Source: Corallococcus coralloides DSM 2259 (lineage in GTDB: Bacteria; Myxococcota; Myxococcia; Myxococcales; Myxococcaceae). From it: a stretch of DNA of 64,000 nucleotides. The stretch spans positions 8,964,328-9,028,327 of the forward strand of contig NC_017030.1 in the NCBI RefSeq assembly GCF_000255295.1, in the 5' to 3' direction. The position numbers and the translations under genes are program-made. Of the stretch, positions 44,101-51,791 are shown one piece after another (position 1 is the first letter of the stretch; every line of letters begins with the position of its first letter). The notes beneath the pieces were generated by a model. The model saw nothing but the letters and a program-made list of their open reading frames with translations, was not told the DNA's origin and did not search any database.

Positions 44101-44985
44101 CTCCTCCAGCGGCTGGCCCATGGCGATGGGCTCATCCATGGCCGGAGCCTCGAACTCGAAGTCGAGCCCCGGCAGCGGCTCGTCGCCTCCCGACAGCACG
44201 CCCTGCACGGTGGGCGGAGGCGTTCCCGCGATGAGCTCGTCCAGCGGGATGTCCACGTCGTTCGAGGAGTCCGCCTGCGCCAGCCCCATGTCCTCGTCCG
44301 GAGCGCCCAACGAGAACGGCTCGTCCGCGCCGCCCGGCGAGAACGGCTCGTCCGTCGCGGGCGCGGGGGCGGACGGCGCATCCAGGTCGTCGAACAGTGA
44401 ATCGAGCGCGACGCCGCCCGCGGCCGGTTGCGCGGAACGCGCGGGCGCGGCGGGAGGTGCGACGGCGGTGGGACGCGCGGGGGCGGCGGCGGGCCGGGGC
44501 GCGGCCACGGGCGGACGCACCGGCGCGGTCAACGGCGCGATGCCCGGCGCGCTCAACGGTGCGATGCCTGGCGTGGCCAACGGCGCGATGCCCGGCGCCA
44601 CGACCGGAGCAATGGACGGCAGCGGCGCGGCGGCCGGCACGGCACCGCCACCCGGCTTGCGCTGGAGCATCAGGTCCACGAGCGCGCGGCTCGCGGTATC
44701 CAGCTCCTGGAACTGCAACCCCATGCCCGGAGGCCCCGCGGGGTCGTTCACATCGCGCACCCAGCGCACGGTGGCGGTGCCCTGGAGCACACGCACGCCG
44801 TTGGCGATCTGCACATCGAAGCGCACGGGCGTGCCCACCGGCTGCGGCGTGCGCGAGCGGATGAACATGCCCCCGGGGCTGATGTTGGTGGCGAACTCCT
44901 CGGTGAAGCTCCCCACAGTCTCATGCTTGAGCTTCACCAACAGACCGACCGACTTGCGGTCCGAGGTACGCCGACCTTGATCCAT
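41167..44985 (-). CDS. PilZ-Hsp70 (DnaK-like) fusion protein with long repeat linker
   Basis: A 1272-residue protein. PilZ domain at about residues 3-110 (RRTSDRKSVGLLVKLKH, FATNISPGGMFIRS, GTPVRFDVQIANG, GMGLQFQEL), possibly binding c-di-GMP, although the usual RxxxR lead reads RRTSDRK. A linker of about 620 residues is rich in Pro/Ala/Gly and contains about 15 copies of a roughly 16-residue unit. The DnaK-like part runs from about 729 to 1250: GIDLGTTNSCVALL, VPAYYSEPQREAVRKSG, VYDLGGGTFDATIL, LVGGMSRMP, then a substrate-binding beta domain (VLPMTIGVAMPGGGFKRVIERNSPLPT). The C-terminal lid is very short. Myxococcus SglK is a DnaK homologue needed for social motility; a link is conceivable but not shown. 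Confidence 0.88.
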   Translation of the reverse strand: MDQGRRTSDRKSVGLLVKLKHETVGSFTEEFATNISPGGMFIRSRTPQPVGTPVRFDVQIANGVRVLQGTATVRWVRDVNDPAGPPGMGLQFQELDTASRALVDLMLQRKPGGGAVPAAAPLPSIAPVVAPGIAPLATPGIAPLSAPGIAPLTAPVRPPVAAPRPAAAPARPTAVAPPAAPARSAQPAAGGVALDSLFDDLDAPSAPAPATDEPFSPGGADEPFSLGAPDEDMGLAQADSSNDVDIPLDELIAGTPPPTVQGVLSGGDEPLPGLDFEFEAPAMDEPIAMGQPLEEVPIEVGLSVEDDAASDAGDAGGFELDFSDVAPAPPPRAAPVPPAPVQRAAPPPPPAAMPVVPPVAPAKPSGGSAEFDFDLSSLDDDAPLELAREPASSPGRQRPLGREPASSPGRAAAPGLGREPGSAAGRAPGLGREPGSAAGRASVPGLGLEPRSSGGRPAAPGLGLEPGSAAGRAAVPGLGLEPRSSGGRPAAPGLGLEPRSSGGRPSAPGLGLEPLSSGGRTAAPGLGREPGSAAGRPSVPGLGLEPGSAAGRAAAPGLGREPGSVAGRPSARAPGELPLEPGSFANRPAAPGLGREPGSAAGRAPDLSQEPASSWGRAVPQQPPAPQRPSGGSAEFDLDLSIDDDGPLELAREPVSSAGRPAARPVAPPPPSVLPPSVRQAPPAPAAPSAPATLAPAAAPVASAPPPLDANGQVRPIYLTPPQTLAGTGPVIGIDLGTTNSCVALLSNGRPVVLRSREGYNTIPSVISLSAQNKLLVSHRAKNQLVLRPTHTIYGAKRLVGRPYDSAVVKQVRERFHYEITPDAAGRAAVRLGNDVLSLEEVQGIILRECKEMAEAHLNQKVERAVVTVPAYYSEPQREAVRKSGAMAGLKVERILNEPTSAALAYGLNRELNKKVLVYDLGGGTFDATILRIEKNVFEVLGTGGDIFLGGIDFDNLIVDFLLERFQEKEGIAFNGDGIALSRVGDAAERAKMALSERSTFEVHIPMLMMDDAGRPRDLRVTMSRQDLEKICDPLLNRTVDVVRDVLLDSKLKASEVDDIILVGGMSRMPLVRDKLKGLFGKNAQASVNADEAVALGAALYSGSVDKVSSVVLIDVLPMTIGVAMPGGGFKRVIERNSPLPTQRSFAISTSQDNEERMELSVFQGEDNHISANEYLGTVRMEGLPRGPKGSVRVAVTLKLDSECVLHVEAREYSTRKEVKATLATRYSPEELQKQLQVSKEAVSAAEERRGADLKDRAGRFWGFVKKALGRK
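43130..43830 (-). repeat. Degenerate 48-base tandem repeats inside the PilZ-Hsp70 gene
   Basis: About 15 imperfect copies of a unit encoding GLGLEPRSSGGRPAAP or variants (GLGREPGSAAGRASVP and so on), in frame throughout. The flanks also carry two copies of a larger block, SAEFD(F/L)DLS...DDD.PLELAREP, so the linker grew by duplication at two scales. Copy number is likely to vary between strains. Confidence 0.8.
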
Positions 44986-45163
44986 GGTTCAGCACTGTCG
45001 CGTCCGGGGGCCATTCCCTCAAGGGGGTTCTGGCCCCCTGCCCGTCCGGCCGGTGCCCGTTCGAGACCTCCAGGTGCGCATCTGACTTACCTGTATGTCC
45101 CCGCTATCCTGGGACTTCGTTTCCCTCAGGAAGAGATCCGGGTCCACCGGACGGGAGTCCCCG

Positions 45164-46309
45164 ATGAACGCGGTTCCCCATTTCGCCCCGGTTCCCCTGC
45201 ATGCGCGGTGGTTGGTGGACCGACGGCACGACCTGCTCTCCACGGTCGGGGGACTGGGCGCGAGCCTGGCGCTGATGGCGTTGCATGTGCTGGGCGGCGT
45301 GAGCGGGCCGCCGCTGTGGTGGGCGTGGGTGTTGCTGCTGGACGGGCCGCACCTGTTCGCGACGGTGTCGCGCACGTACCTGGACGCTCGGGAGCGGAAG
45401 GCGCGAGCCCGGCTGCTCTGGGGCAGCCTGGCGTGGTTCGCGGCGGGGCCGGCGGTGTTCGCGGCGTCGGTGCTGTCCGGGCAGCGTTGGCCGTTCGCGG
45501 TGTTCGTGACGCTGGCGGCGCTGTGGGCGTACTGGCACGTGGTGCGGCAGCACTACGGCATCATGGTGCTCTACCAGCGCAAGGCCGGAGAGCGGGACGC
45601 GTGGGACCGGCGGCTGGACAGCGTGACCCTGTACGTGGGGCTGCTCGCGCCGTTCGTGGCGTTCGCGCTGACACATCCGGGGGCGCGGCGCCGGTTGGGG
45701 CTGATGGCGGAGCCGACCTGGGAGGTCGGGGTGGCGCACGCGTGCTTCGCGGTGGTGCTCGCGGTGGTGGGGGGGCTGGCGGCGAGGCAGGTGTGGCGGT
45801 GGCGCCGGGGGCTGGGGGTGAACGGGCCCAAGTTGTTGATGCTGGGCGCGGCGCTGGGGCTGACGTCGCTGGTGTTCTGGCCGCCGGTGTCGCGGCGGAT
45901 GGACTTCCTGATGTTCACCGTGGCGGTGACGGCGTTCCACAACGTGCAGTACCACGGCATCGTCTGGTTCTTTCACCGCAACCGCTACCACGCGCAAGGC
46001 GTGGACCGGACGGCGTTCGGTTGGGCGCCGAAGGTGAGCCAGCGCTTCATCATCTACGCGCTCTGCGGACTCGCGTTCACGCTGGTGTACCGGACGCTGG
46101 GCTGCGGAATGGGCGTGCACCCGGGCTGCGGCGCATTCGACGCGAAGGTGGCGATGGGAGGCAGCGGGCTCACGCTCAGGGAGCTGATGGAAGGCTTCAT
46201 CTGGGGCTTCGCGCTGCACCACTACTTCCTGGACCAGTACATCTGGCGCGTGCGCAAGGACGCAGGGCTGAACCAGGATCTCAAGCTGAACACCGCTGCG
46301 GCGGTCTGA
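45164..46309 (+). CDS. Polytopic membrane protein with conserved-looking His clusters
   Basis: A 381-residue protein with about eight hydrophobic segments. His-containing motifs sit at or near membrane boundaries: LLDGPHLFATVSRTYLD, YWHVVRQHYGIMVLYQRK, FHNVQYHGIVWFFHRNRYH and FALHHYFLDQYIWRVRK. The arrangement recalls membrane-bound metal oxygenases or hydroxylases, but I cannot match it to one. ATG 45164 follows a GGGAG site; the longer open frame upstream adds a non-membrane leader and is less likely. It is divergent from the PilZ-Hsp70 gene, 178 bases between starts, and is followed by the toxin-antitoxin pair. Confidence 0.65.
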   Translation: MNAVPHFAPVPLHARWLVDRRHDLLSTVGGLGASLALMALHVLGGVSGPPLWWAWVLLLDGPHLFATVSRTYLDARERKARARLLWGSLAWFAAGPAVFAASVLSGQRWPFAVFVTLAALWAYWHVVRQHYGIMVLYQRKAGERDAWDRRLDSVTLYVGLLAPFVAFALTHPGARRRLGLMAEPTWEVGVAHACFAVVLAVVGGLAARQVWRWRRGLGVNGPKLLMLGAALGLTSLVFWPPVSRRMDFLMFTVAVTAFHNVQYHGIVWFFHRNRYHAQGVDRTAFGWAPKVSQRFIIYALCGLAFTLVYRTLGCGMGVHPGCGAFDAKVAMGGSGLTLRELMEGFIWGFALHHYFLDQYIWRVRKDAGLNQDLKLNTAAAV

Positions 46310-46445
46310 CGCCCGGACCCAAGGGCGTGTCGGACCTGTGCCTATCATCCGCACACCATGGCCAGCAAACATCGACGGCGGACACCTCCTCGTCCCGCGA
46401 CCGCGCGTCGCGCCGCCGTATCACCGCCCACGTGGCCCCTTCCCA

Positions 46446-46747
46446 TGCAGCGCATCCCGCTCAGCGAAGCGCGCAGCCATCTCAGCGCGCTCGTGCAGCA
46501 GGCGGCCACCCAGCGGCATGTCACCGCCATCACGGTGCATGATGAGCTGAAGGCGTTCCTCATCGCACCCTCGCGATTGGAGGCCCTGCTGGAAGCGGAG
46601 CGCAAGGTGCGTCCCGCCCGGAAGCGGAAGTCGAAGCTTCGCGGCTCCCTGCGCATTGTCGGTGACCTGGAGGCTCCCGATGAGAGCCCCAGTCAGCGGC
46701 TCCAGCGCTCGGCCCTGACCTCCGCGGAGGTGCTGGAGCGTGAGTGA
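46446..46747 (+). CDS. Phd/YefM-type antitoxin
   Basis: A 100-residue protein starting MQRIPLSEARSHLSALVQQAA, the typical N-terminal DNA-binding part of Phd/YefM antitoxins, followed by VTAITVHDELKAFLIAPSRLEALLE and a basic, then acidic tail that would bind the toxin. The start is uncertain: ATG 46446 fits the family, but an in-frame ATG at 46358 adds 29 Arg/Pro-rich residues. Neither has a clear ribosome site. A TATCAT at 46342-46347 could be a -10 box giving a near-leaderless message from 46358. Its stop overlaps the toxin start. Confidence 0.8.
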
Positions 46748-47156
46748 AGGCTACGTGCTCGACACGAATGCCCTTCTCTTCTACGCGGGTGACCAGTTCC
46801 AGAAGCTCGGGCCCACGGCGAAGCGCGCGTTCTCCGCCTTCGAGCACCGGCGCGGCTATCTGGTGGTCCCCGCGCCCGTCGTGCTGGAGGCGTGGTTGCT
46901 TGCCCAGGGCGGGAAGCTGCGTTTCCCCACGACACTGGACGCCTGGTGGGCGGACATCGACTGTCCGGAGCTGGTCCACGACCCCATGAGCGAAGCGGAT
47001 GTCCGAGAGGCCGCCCGGCTCGACTGGGAACATCGGGACCACTTCGACCGGCTCATCGTGGCGGCGGCCCGCAGACTCGGACTGCCGCTCCTCACCCGCG
47101 ACCGCGCCATCTCCGACTGGGCGCAGGACACCGGAGGCATCGAGGTCGCGTGGTAA
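46740..47156 (+). CDS. VapC-type PIN-domain toxin
   Basis: A 138-residue PIN nuclease. The acidic active-site set is complete: Asp 8 (YVLDTNALLF), Glu 50 (VVLEAWLL), Asp 103 (HFDRLIVAAA) and Asp 121 (LLTRDRAI). Such toxins cut RNA, commonly tRNA or rRNA, when the antitoxin is lost. GTG 46740 lies in GTGAGTGA, overlapping the antitoxin stop, the usual coupling of such pairs. It converges with the hydrolase gene, 6 bases apart. Confidence 0.87.
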   Translation: MSEGYVLDTNALLFYAGDQFQKLGPTAKRAFSAFEHRRGYLVVPAPVVLEAWLLAQGGKLRFPTTLDAWWADIDCPELVHDPMSEADVREAARLDWEHRDHFDRLIVAAARRLGLPLLTRDRAISDWAQDTGGIEVAW

Positions 47157-47162
47157 CAGGGT

Positions 47163-48134
47163 TCACGACGCCAGCTCGGGCGGCGCACGGAGCGCCCGGG
47201 TGAGCGCTTCGTTCAGCTCGCGCTTGAAGCTCGTGGTCATCCAGGCGTTCGGGATGGCATCGAAGCCGTGGATGGCCCCGGGGTAGACATGCAGCTCCAC
47301 CGGGACTCCCGCTCGGGAGAGGCGGCGGGCGTAGTCCATGGACTCGTCGAAGAAGACGTCGAGCGAGCCCACGGCGATGAACGCGGGAGGCAGGCGCGAG
47401 ACGTCCTGCCCGAGCGAGGCCGAGAAGTGCCCGGCGCGGGAGTCAGTCGGAAGGTAGTCCCCGCGCAGGGACTCCCAGCCGAAGCGGGTGTGCGAGCGCG
47501 TCCACGAGAACTCGCCCGTCGTCGGGTTGGGGTCCACTTCCATGTCCGTCCCCGTGCGGGCATCGAGCATGGGGTAGATGAGAATCTGCGCCGCGGGCCG
47601 TGGCCCGTTGTCATCGCGGGTGAGCTGCGCCAGCGAGGCGGCCAGCCCGCCACCCGCGCTCTGCCCCATGAGGACGATTCGCGACGGGTCGACGCCGAGT
47701 GACGCGGCATTCGCGTGGACCCAGCGCAGCGCCGCGTAGACGTCGTCGATGGGACCCGGGAACGGCACCTCCGGCGCGAGGCGGTAATCGACCGAGACGA
47801 CGACGGCGTCGTGCGCGAGGGCGAGCTCAGCGTCGAAGCCCTCGCCCATGGAGGCGCTGCCCATCACCATGCCGCCGCCGTGAATGAACAGCACGGCAGG
47901 CCGTGTCGTGTCCTGGCCCGGCGGAGTCTGGATGATGAGCCGGACGTCGGGCGCTCCGTTCCGCCCGGGGATGCGCACCTCGCTGCGGAGCGCGGTGCTT
48001 CGCGGGGCGATGGACGAAATCATCTGGTCCATGAACACGCGGCCGTCCGCGAGGTTCTCGCGGGAGAGCCCCGGGAGGAACGCGTGGGCGATGAGTGGGA
48101 GGAGGGACGGATCGACGAGATGACGCGTGGACAT
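47163..48134 (-). CDS. Alpha/beta hydrolase, hormone-sensitive-lipase (family IV) type
   Basis: A 323-residue esterase. It has the oxyanion motif HGGG (FIHGGGMVMGS), nucleophile motif GQSAGGG, Asp in VGSLDVFFDES and His in GAIHGFD: a complete triad in the order of family IV carboxylesterases. No signal peptide, so cytoplasmic. It lies 46 bases downstream of the quinone-oxidoreductase gene on the same strand, so the two may form a unit responding to the divergent LysR regulator. Substrate unknown; short acyl esters are usual. Confidence 0.9.
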   Translation of the reverse strand: MSTRHLVDPSLLPLIAHAFLPGLSRENLADGRVFMDQMISSIAPRSTALRSEVRIPGRNGAPDVRLIIQTPPGQDTTRPAVLFIHGGGMVMGSASMGEGFDAELALAHDAVVVSVDYRLAPEVPFPGPIDDVYAALRWVHANAASLGVDPSRIVLMGQSAGGGLAASLAQLTRDDNGPRPAAQILIYPMLDARTGTDMEVDPNPTTGEFSWTRSHTRFGWESLRGDYLPTDSRAGHFSASLGQDVSRLPPAFIAVGSLDVFFDESMDYARRLSRAGVPVELHVYPGAIHGFDAIPNAWMTTSFKRELNEALTRALRAPPELAS

Positions 48135-48185
48135 GGGTGACTCCTGGAATGCGGCGGGGTGTGAGGTTGGAAGGGGACGTGGACT

Positions 48186-49139
48186 TCAGGGCGAGGGGAC
48201 CGCGCGGATGACAACCTTGCCGATGACGCCCCCGCACTCGGACCGCTCGAACGCGGCTTGAGCGTCGGACAGCTCGAACACCTCCGTGGGCGGAGGGAGG
48301 AACTCCCCGGCCTGGAGCTTCCCCACGAGCTCCGCGAGGTCCTTCGCGGAAGGCTTGGTGACGAGCACCAGCTGCTTCTGGCGACGGAACGGATTGAGCA
48401 GGGCGGAGGCCAGGAGCGACGCGGGGGACGGCTCGAACCCCACGTGCCTGCCGCGCGGCGTGAGGAGGCCACGCGCCTCGGCGAAGGACAGCTTCGTGCT
48501 CAGGTCGAAGACCACGTCGAAGCGCTCGCCGAGCATCGAGAGCGGCCGGGCGCGATAGTCGTGCACCACTTCGGCGCCGTACTGCCGTGCCGTGTCCAGA
48601 CCGGCGGCGGAGGTGACGGCGGTGACGTGCGCGCCACGCGACCGGGCCAACTGGATCAACATGAGCCCCACACCGCCCGTCGCGCCGTTGACGAGCACGC
48701 GCTCGCCGGAAGCGACGCGCGCGACATCACGCACTGCCTGCAACGCCGCGAGCCCCACCATCGAAGCCGCCGCGGCCCCGACGTCATCGAGCCCTGGCGG
48801 AATCCTGGCAACGGACGTCGCCGCGACCGTGATGAGCTCGGCGAGCGTTCCCTCTCGCATGCTTCCGGGGAAGCCAAACACGCGGTCTCCGACCGAGAAA
48901 CCGTCGACGCCCGCACCCACCGCCTCGACGACACCGGCGAAGTCCGAGCCAGGCGACTTCGGGAAGCGAGCACCGCTGAGCAACTTCAGCTCGCCACGCC
49001 GGATCTTCCCATCGATGGGATTCACCGAGACGGCGCGGACGCGGATGAGGAGGTGGTGGTCGCGGACGCGGGGCGCCGGCTGCTGGGTGTGCTGCAGGAG
49101 TTCGGGACCGCCGAAGCGGCTGTAGGTGAGTGCGTTCAT
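48186..49139 (-). CDS. Zinc-independent MDR oxidoreductase (quinone reductase type)
   Basis: A 317-residue medium-chain dehydrogenase/reductase. It reads MNALTYSRFGGPELLQ, VNPIDGKIRRGEL, PGSDFAGVVEAVGAGVDGFSVGDRVFGF, and the NADPH loop NGATGGVGLMLIQLARSRGAHVTAV. The structural and catalytic zinc ligands of alcohol dehydrogenases are absent, as expected for quinone reductases. ATG 49139 is chosen. Its start faces the LysR gene 67 bases away, the classic layout of a LysR regulator and its target. Likely role: NADPH-dependent reduction of quinones or enones. Confidence 0.88.
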   Translation of the reverse strand: MNALTYSRFGGPELLQHTQQPAPRVRDHHLLIRVRAVSVNPIDGKIRRGELKLLSGARFPKSPGSDFAGVVEAVGAGVDGFSVGDRVFGFPGSMREGTLAELITVAATSVARIPPGLDDVGAAAASMVGLAALQAVRDVARVASGERVLVNGATGGVGLMLIQLARSRGAHVTAVTSAAGLDTARQYGAEVVHDYRARPLSMLGERFDVVFDLSTKLSFAEARGLLTPRGRHVGFEPSPASLLASALLNPFRRQKQLVLVTKPSAKDLAELVGKLQAGEFLPPPTEVFELSDAQAAFERSECGGVIGKVVIRAVPSP

Positions 49140-49206
49140 GGCCCTCAAGCTACGGGGCGGCATGATTTCGCGGAACTTGATGGTGGGAAGGCCTATTGTT
49201 CATGTC

Positions 49207-50124
49207 GTGAAACTCTCGGCCTTCGACCTGAACCACGTGCGCGCGCTCCATCACCTGCTGGAGGAAGCTCACGTCACGCGCGCGGCAAGGAAGCTGGGAA
49301 TCACGCCCGCGGCGGCGAGCAATGCGCTGCACCGGCTGCGCGTCGACTTCGACGACCCACTCCTGGTCCGCAATGGGAGGTCGCTCGTGCGAACGCAGCG
49401 GGCCGAGGCGCTTCGCGCGCCCGCCAGGGAGGTGATGCTGGCGGCCGGGCGGTTGTTCGACCAGGGGCGTCCCTTCGACCCGGCGACCGCGACCTGGGAC
49501 ATCTACGTGACGACATCGGACCGCGTCGCGGAGCTGCTCCTGCCGACGCTCGACCGTCTCCTCGCGGCGCGTGCTCCCGGAGCCCTGCTCACGCTGCGGA
49601 CCCAGACGCCGGACCTGGGGGCGTTCCTGCGTGAGCACGGCGGGATCGCCATCGTCCCGGACATCGCGAAGGAGCGGGACCTGCGCTCGCAGCGCCTGTT
49701 CGTCGACGACTTCGTCTGCGTCATGCGCGGGGCGCATCCCCTCGCCACCGGGCGCATGTCCCTGAAGCGGTTCACCGAGTGGGAGCACGTCCTGGTGGCC
49801 CCACTCGGGCAGTCGCGCCGCGGCGGCATCGACGTGCTCTTGGAGAAGGAGGGGTTCTCGCGTCGCGTGACACGCGTGGTGACCACGTTCTCCCTGGCAC
49901 TGCCGCTCGTTCTAGGCTCGGACCGGCTCGTCGTCCTTCCGCGCAGCTTCGCCACCGCGCACGCGAAGACACTCGGGCTCGCGCTTCGGCCTCTGCCTGT
50001 CCCGATGCTTCCCATTGAGATGCTCCTGGCCTGGCATCTTGGGAACGAAGGTGACCCGAAGCACGCCTGGGTCCGCGGACTCGTACAGGACGCAGTACGA
50101 GCCGCGGGCCTGGAGACTGCGTAG
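49207..50124 (+). CDS. LysR-family transcriptional regulator
   Basis: A 305-residue LysR protein. The N-terminal helix-turn-helix reads LNHVRALHHLLEEAHVTRAARKLGITPAAASNALHRLRVDFDDPLLVRNGRSLVRT, the standard LTTR pattern. The effector domain follows (WDIYVTTSDRVAELLLPTLDRLLAARAPGALLTL). GTG 49207 places the HTH at the usual distance from the start; longer frames from 49126 overlap the oxidoreductase start. Divergent from the quinone reductase and hydrolase genes, which are its likely targets. Confidence 0.9.
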   Translation: MKLSAFDLNHVRALHHLLEEAHVTRAARKLGITPAAASNALHRLRVDFDDPLLVRNGRSLVRTQRAEALRAPAREVMLAAGRLFDQGRPFDPATATWDIYVTTSDRVAELLLPTLDRLLAARAPGALLTLRTQTPDLGAFLREHGGIAIVPDIAKERDLRSQRLFVDDFVCVMRGAHPLATGRMSLKRFTEWEHVLVAPLGQSRRGGIDVLLEKEGFSRRVTRVVTTFSLALPLVLGSDRLVVLPRSFATAHAKTLGLALRPLPVPMLPIEMLLAWHLGNEGDPKHAWVRGLVQDAVRAAGLETA

Positions 50125-50132
50125 CCTCAGGT

Positions 50133-51527
50133 TCAGGGCGTCACGAGCCGCAGGAACGCATCCTGGTTCCAGGTGCTGCCCGCGCCGTCGCGCTGCCAGC
50201 CGGACACGACCAGCCCGGACTCCGGCGCCGCCACCAGCGTGGTCGTCGCCAGCGAGCACGTGCCGCTCTCGCACGCCTCGGGTGCCAGCGACTTCGTGCC
50301 CAGCAGCGCGCCGTCCGCCGCGTAGCGCGTGACGGTGTTGCCGCACGCCGTGGCCACAGGGCCCGAGGGCTCCACCGCCGCCACCGTGCCCACCGACGTC
50401 GCGCCGCACGTGGGCTGCTTCACCCAGCGCTCCTGCCCGTCCGCCGTCGCCGTCAGCACGAAAGGCCCACCCTCATCCAGCGCCACGCCGTTCCACACCA
50501 GCAGGCCCACCGCTTCGCCCGCCACCGCCACCGTGCCGTCCGCGCCCACCGACACGGAGCCCACGCGGCCGTTCACTCCCGGCACCTCGCGGCCCCACGC
50601 CAGCGCTCCGTCCGCGCCGAACGCCAGCACCACGAAGCCGCCCGTGCCCTGCGCGTCGAACGTGCGCCCGTCCACCGTCACCGGGCCCACCAGCCGTCCG
50701 GCCACCACCGACGTGCCCGTCCCCGACAGCGCCACCGCCGACAGCAGCGTGCCCTCCTTCGCGCCGTCGAACGTCTTCGTCCAGCTCGCCGTGCCGTCCG
50801 CCGCGTAGCGCACCAGTTGGGGCGTGTGGGCCTCCGTCGTCCACTCCTCACCCAGGGCCACGACTCCGCCCGCCGCGTCCGCCGCCACCGCGTAGACCTT
50901 CTGGCCCACGCGGCGCTGCCACTCGGGCTCGCCGGCCTGCGTGAACTTCACCAGGAAGCCGTCCTGCGCCTCGCCCAGCCCGAAGTCCGCCGAGTACAGG
51001 AACGCGTTGCCGGACAGGAACACCGCGCCGTCACTTCCCGTGGAGCCCGCCACGCGAAGGTCCGACAGGCGGTTGCGCTCGAACTCCTTCGCCCACTGCT
51101 TCGTCCCGTCCGCCGAATAGCGGGACAGCGTCAGCACCAGCCGCTCCCCGTCCACCTGCTCGCGGTCCTCATCCGAGCGCGGCGTGCCGGACGTCACCCA
51201 CAGCACATCTCCACCCCGCCCCACCGCCAGGCCGGCGCCCGTGTCGTCCTGCGGGCCGCCCTGCGTGAGCGACCAGGGGCTCACCGCCGGGGCCGCGGGC
51301 GCGGGCGTCTCCGCGGAGGGCGCCTGCGTGGGTGCCTGGGTCCCAGGCGAGGGAGCAGCCGTCTCCGGGGCCGGTGCGGGCACGCGCCCCTGGGCTTCCG
51401 TACCGCCAGTCACATCCCCAGCTTCGTCCGTCGGAGCACCACCACCACATGCAGTGCTTCCCAGCCCGAGGAGTCCCGCGCCCAGAAGTGCCCACCCGCC
51501 CCAGATGACTCGCCGTGCTGAACGCAT
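50133..51527 (-). CDS. Beta-propeller lipoprotein
   Basis: A 464-residue lipoprotein (lipobox GSTAC near residue 27). A Pro/Ala/Thr-rich linker of about 55 residues precedes repeated beta blocks: GLAVGRGGDVLWVT, LVLTLSRYSADGTKQWAKEF, GFLVKFTQAGEPEWQRRVG, YAADGTASWTKTFDG, FGADGALAWGREV. This is the SBBP-type propeller found in many myxobacterial surface proteins. No catalytic motif. It converges with the LysR gene (8-base gap). Probably a surface-displayed binding or structural protein. Confidence 0.75.
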   Translation of the reverse strand: MRSARRVIWGGWALLGAGLLGLGSTACGGGAPTDEAGDVTGGTEAQGRVPAPAPETAAPSPGTQAPTQAPSAETPAPAAPAVSPWSLTQGGPQDDTGAGLAVGRGGDVLWVTSGTPRSDEDREQVDGERLVLTLSRYSADGTKQWAKEFERNRLSDLRVAGSTGSDGAVFLSGNAFLYSADFGLGEAQDGFLVKFTQAGEPEWQRRVGQKVYAVAADAAGGVVALGEEWTTEAHTPQLVRYAADGTASWTKTFDGAKEGTLLSAVALSGTGTSVVAGRLVGPVTVDGRTFDAQGTGGFVVLAFGADGALAWGREVPGVNGRVGSVSVGADGTVAVAGEAVGLLVWNGVALDEGGPFVLTATADGQERWVKQPTCGATSVGTVAAVEPSGPVATACGNTVTRYAADGALLGTKSLAPEACESGTCSLATTTLVAAPESGLVVSGWQRDGAGSTWNQDAFLRLVTP

Positions 51528-51791
51528 GCCGTGCTCCCATGCCTGCCCTGCTCCATCGCAGGTGCCTTGGGAACGTAAGCAGTGTGTCCACGGTCCGGCA
51601 TTCCCCCCCGTCCAGGGGGTATCGAAACAGGCCGGGGGGCAGGCACGGGGTCAGGCGCGGGGCCGGGCGGACCCGTAGCCATTCCCAGAGGAATACCGGC
51701 CCCCTGGAACGGTTGGCACCCCACGCTCGGGGCCCCAGGGCGACGGAAACCGTTGGTCCGCCCCCGCCGCGCCGATTAAGAGAACCCTTCC

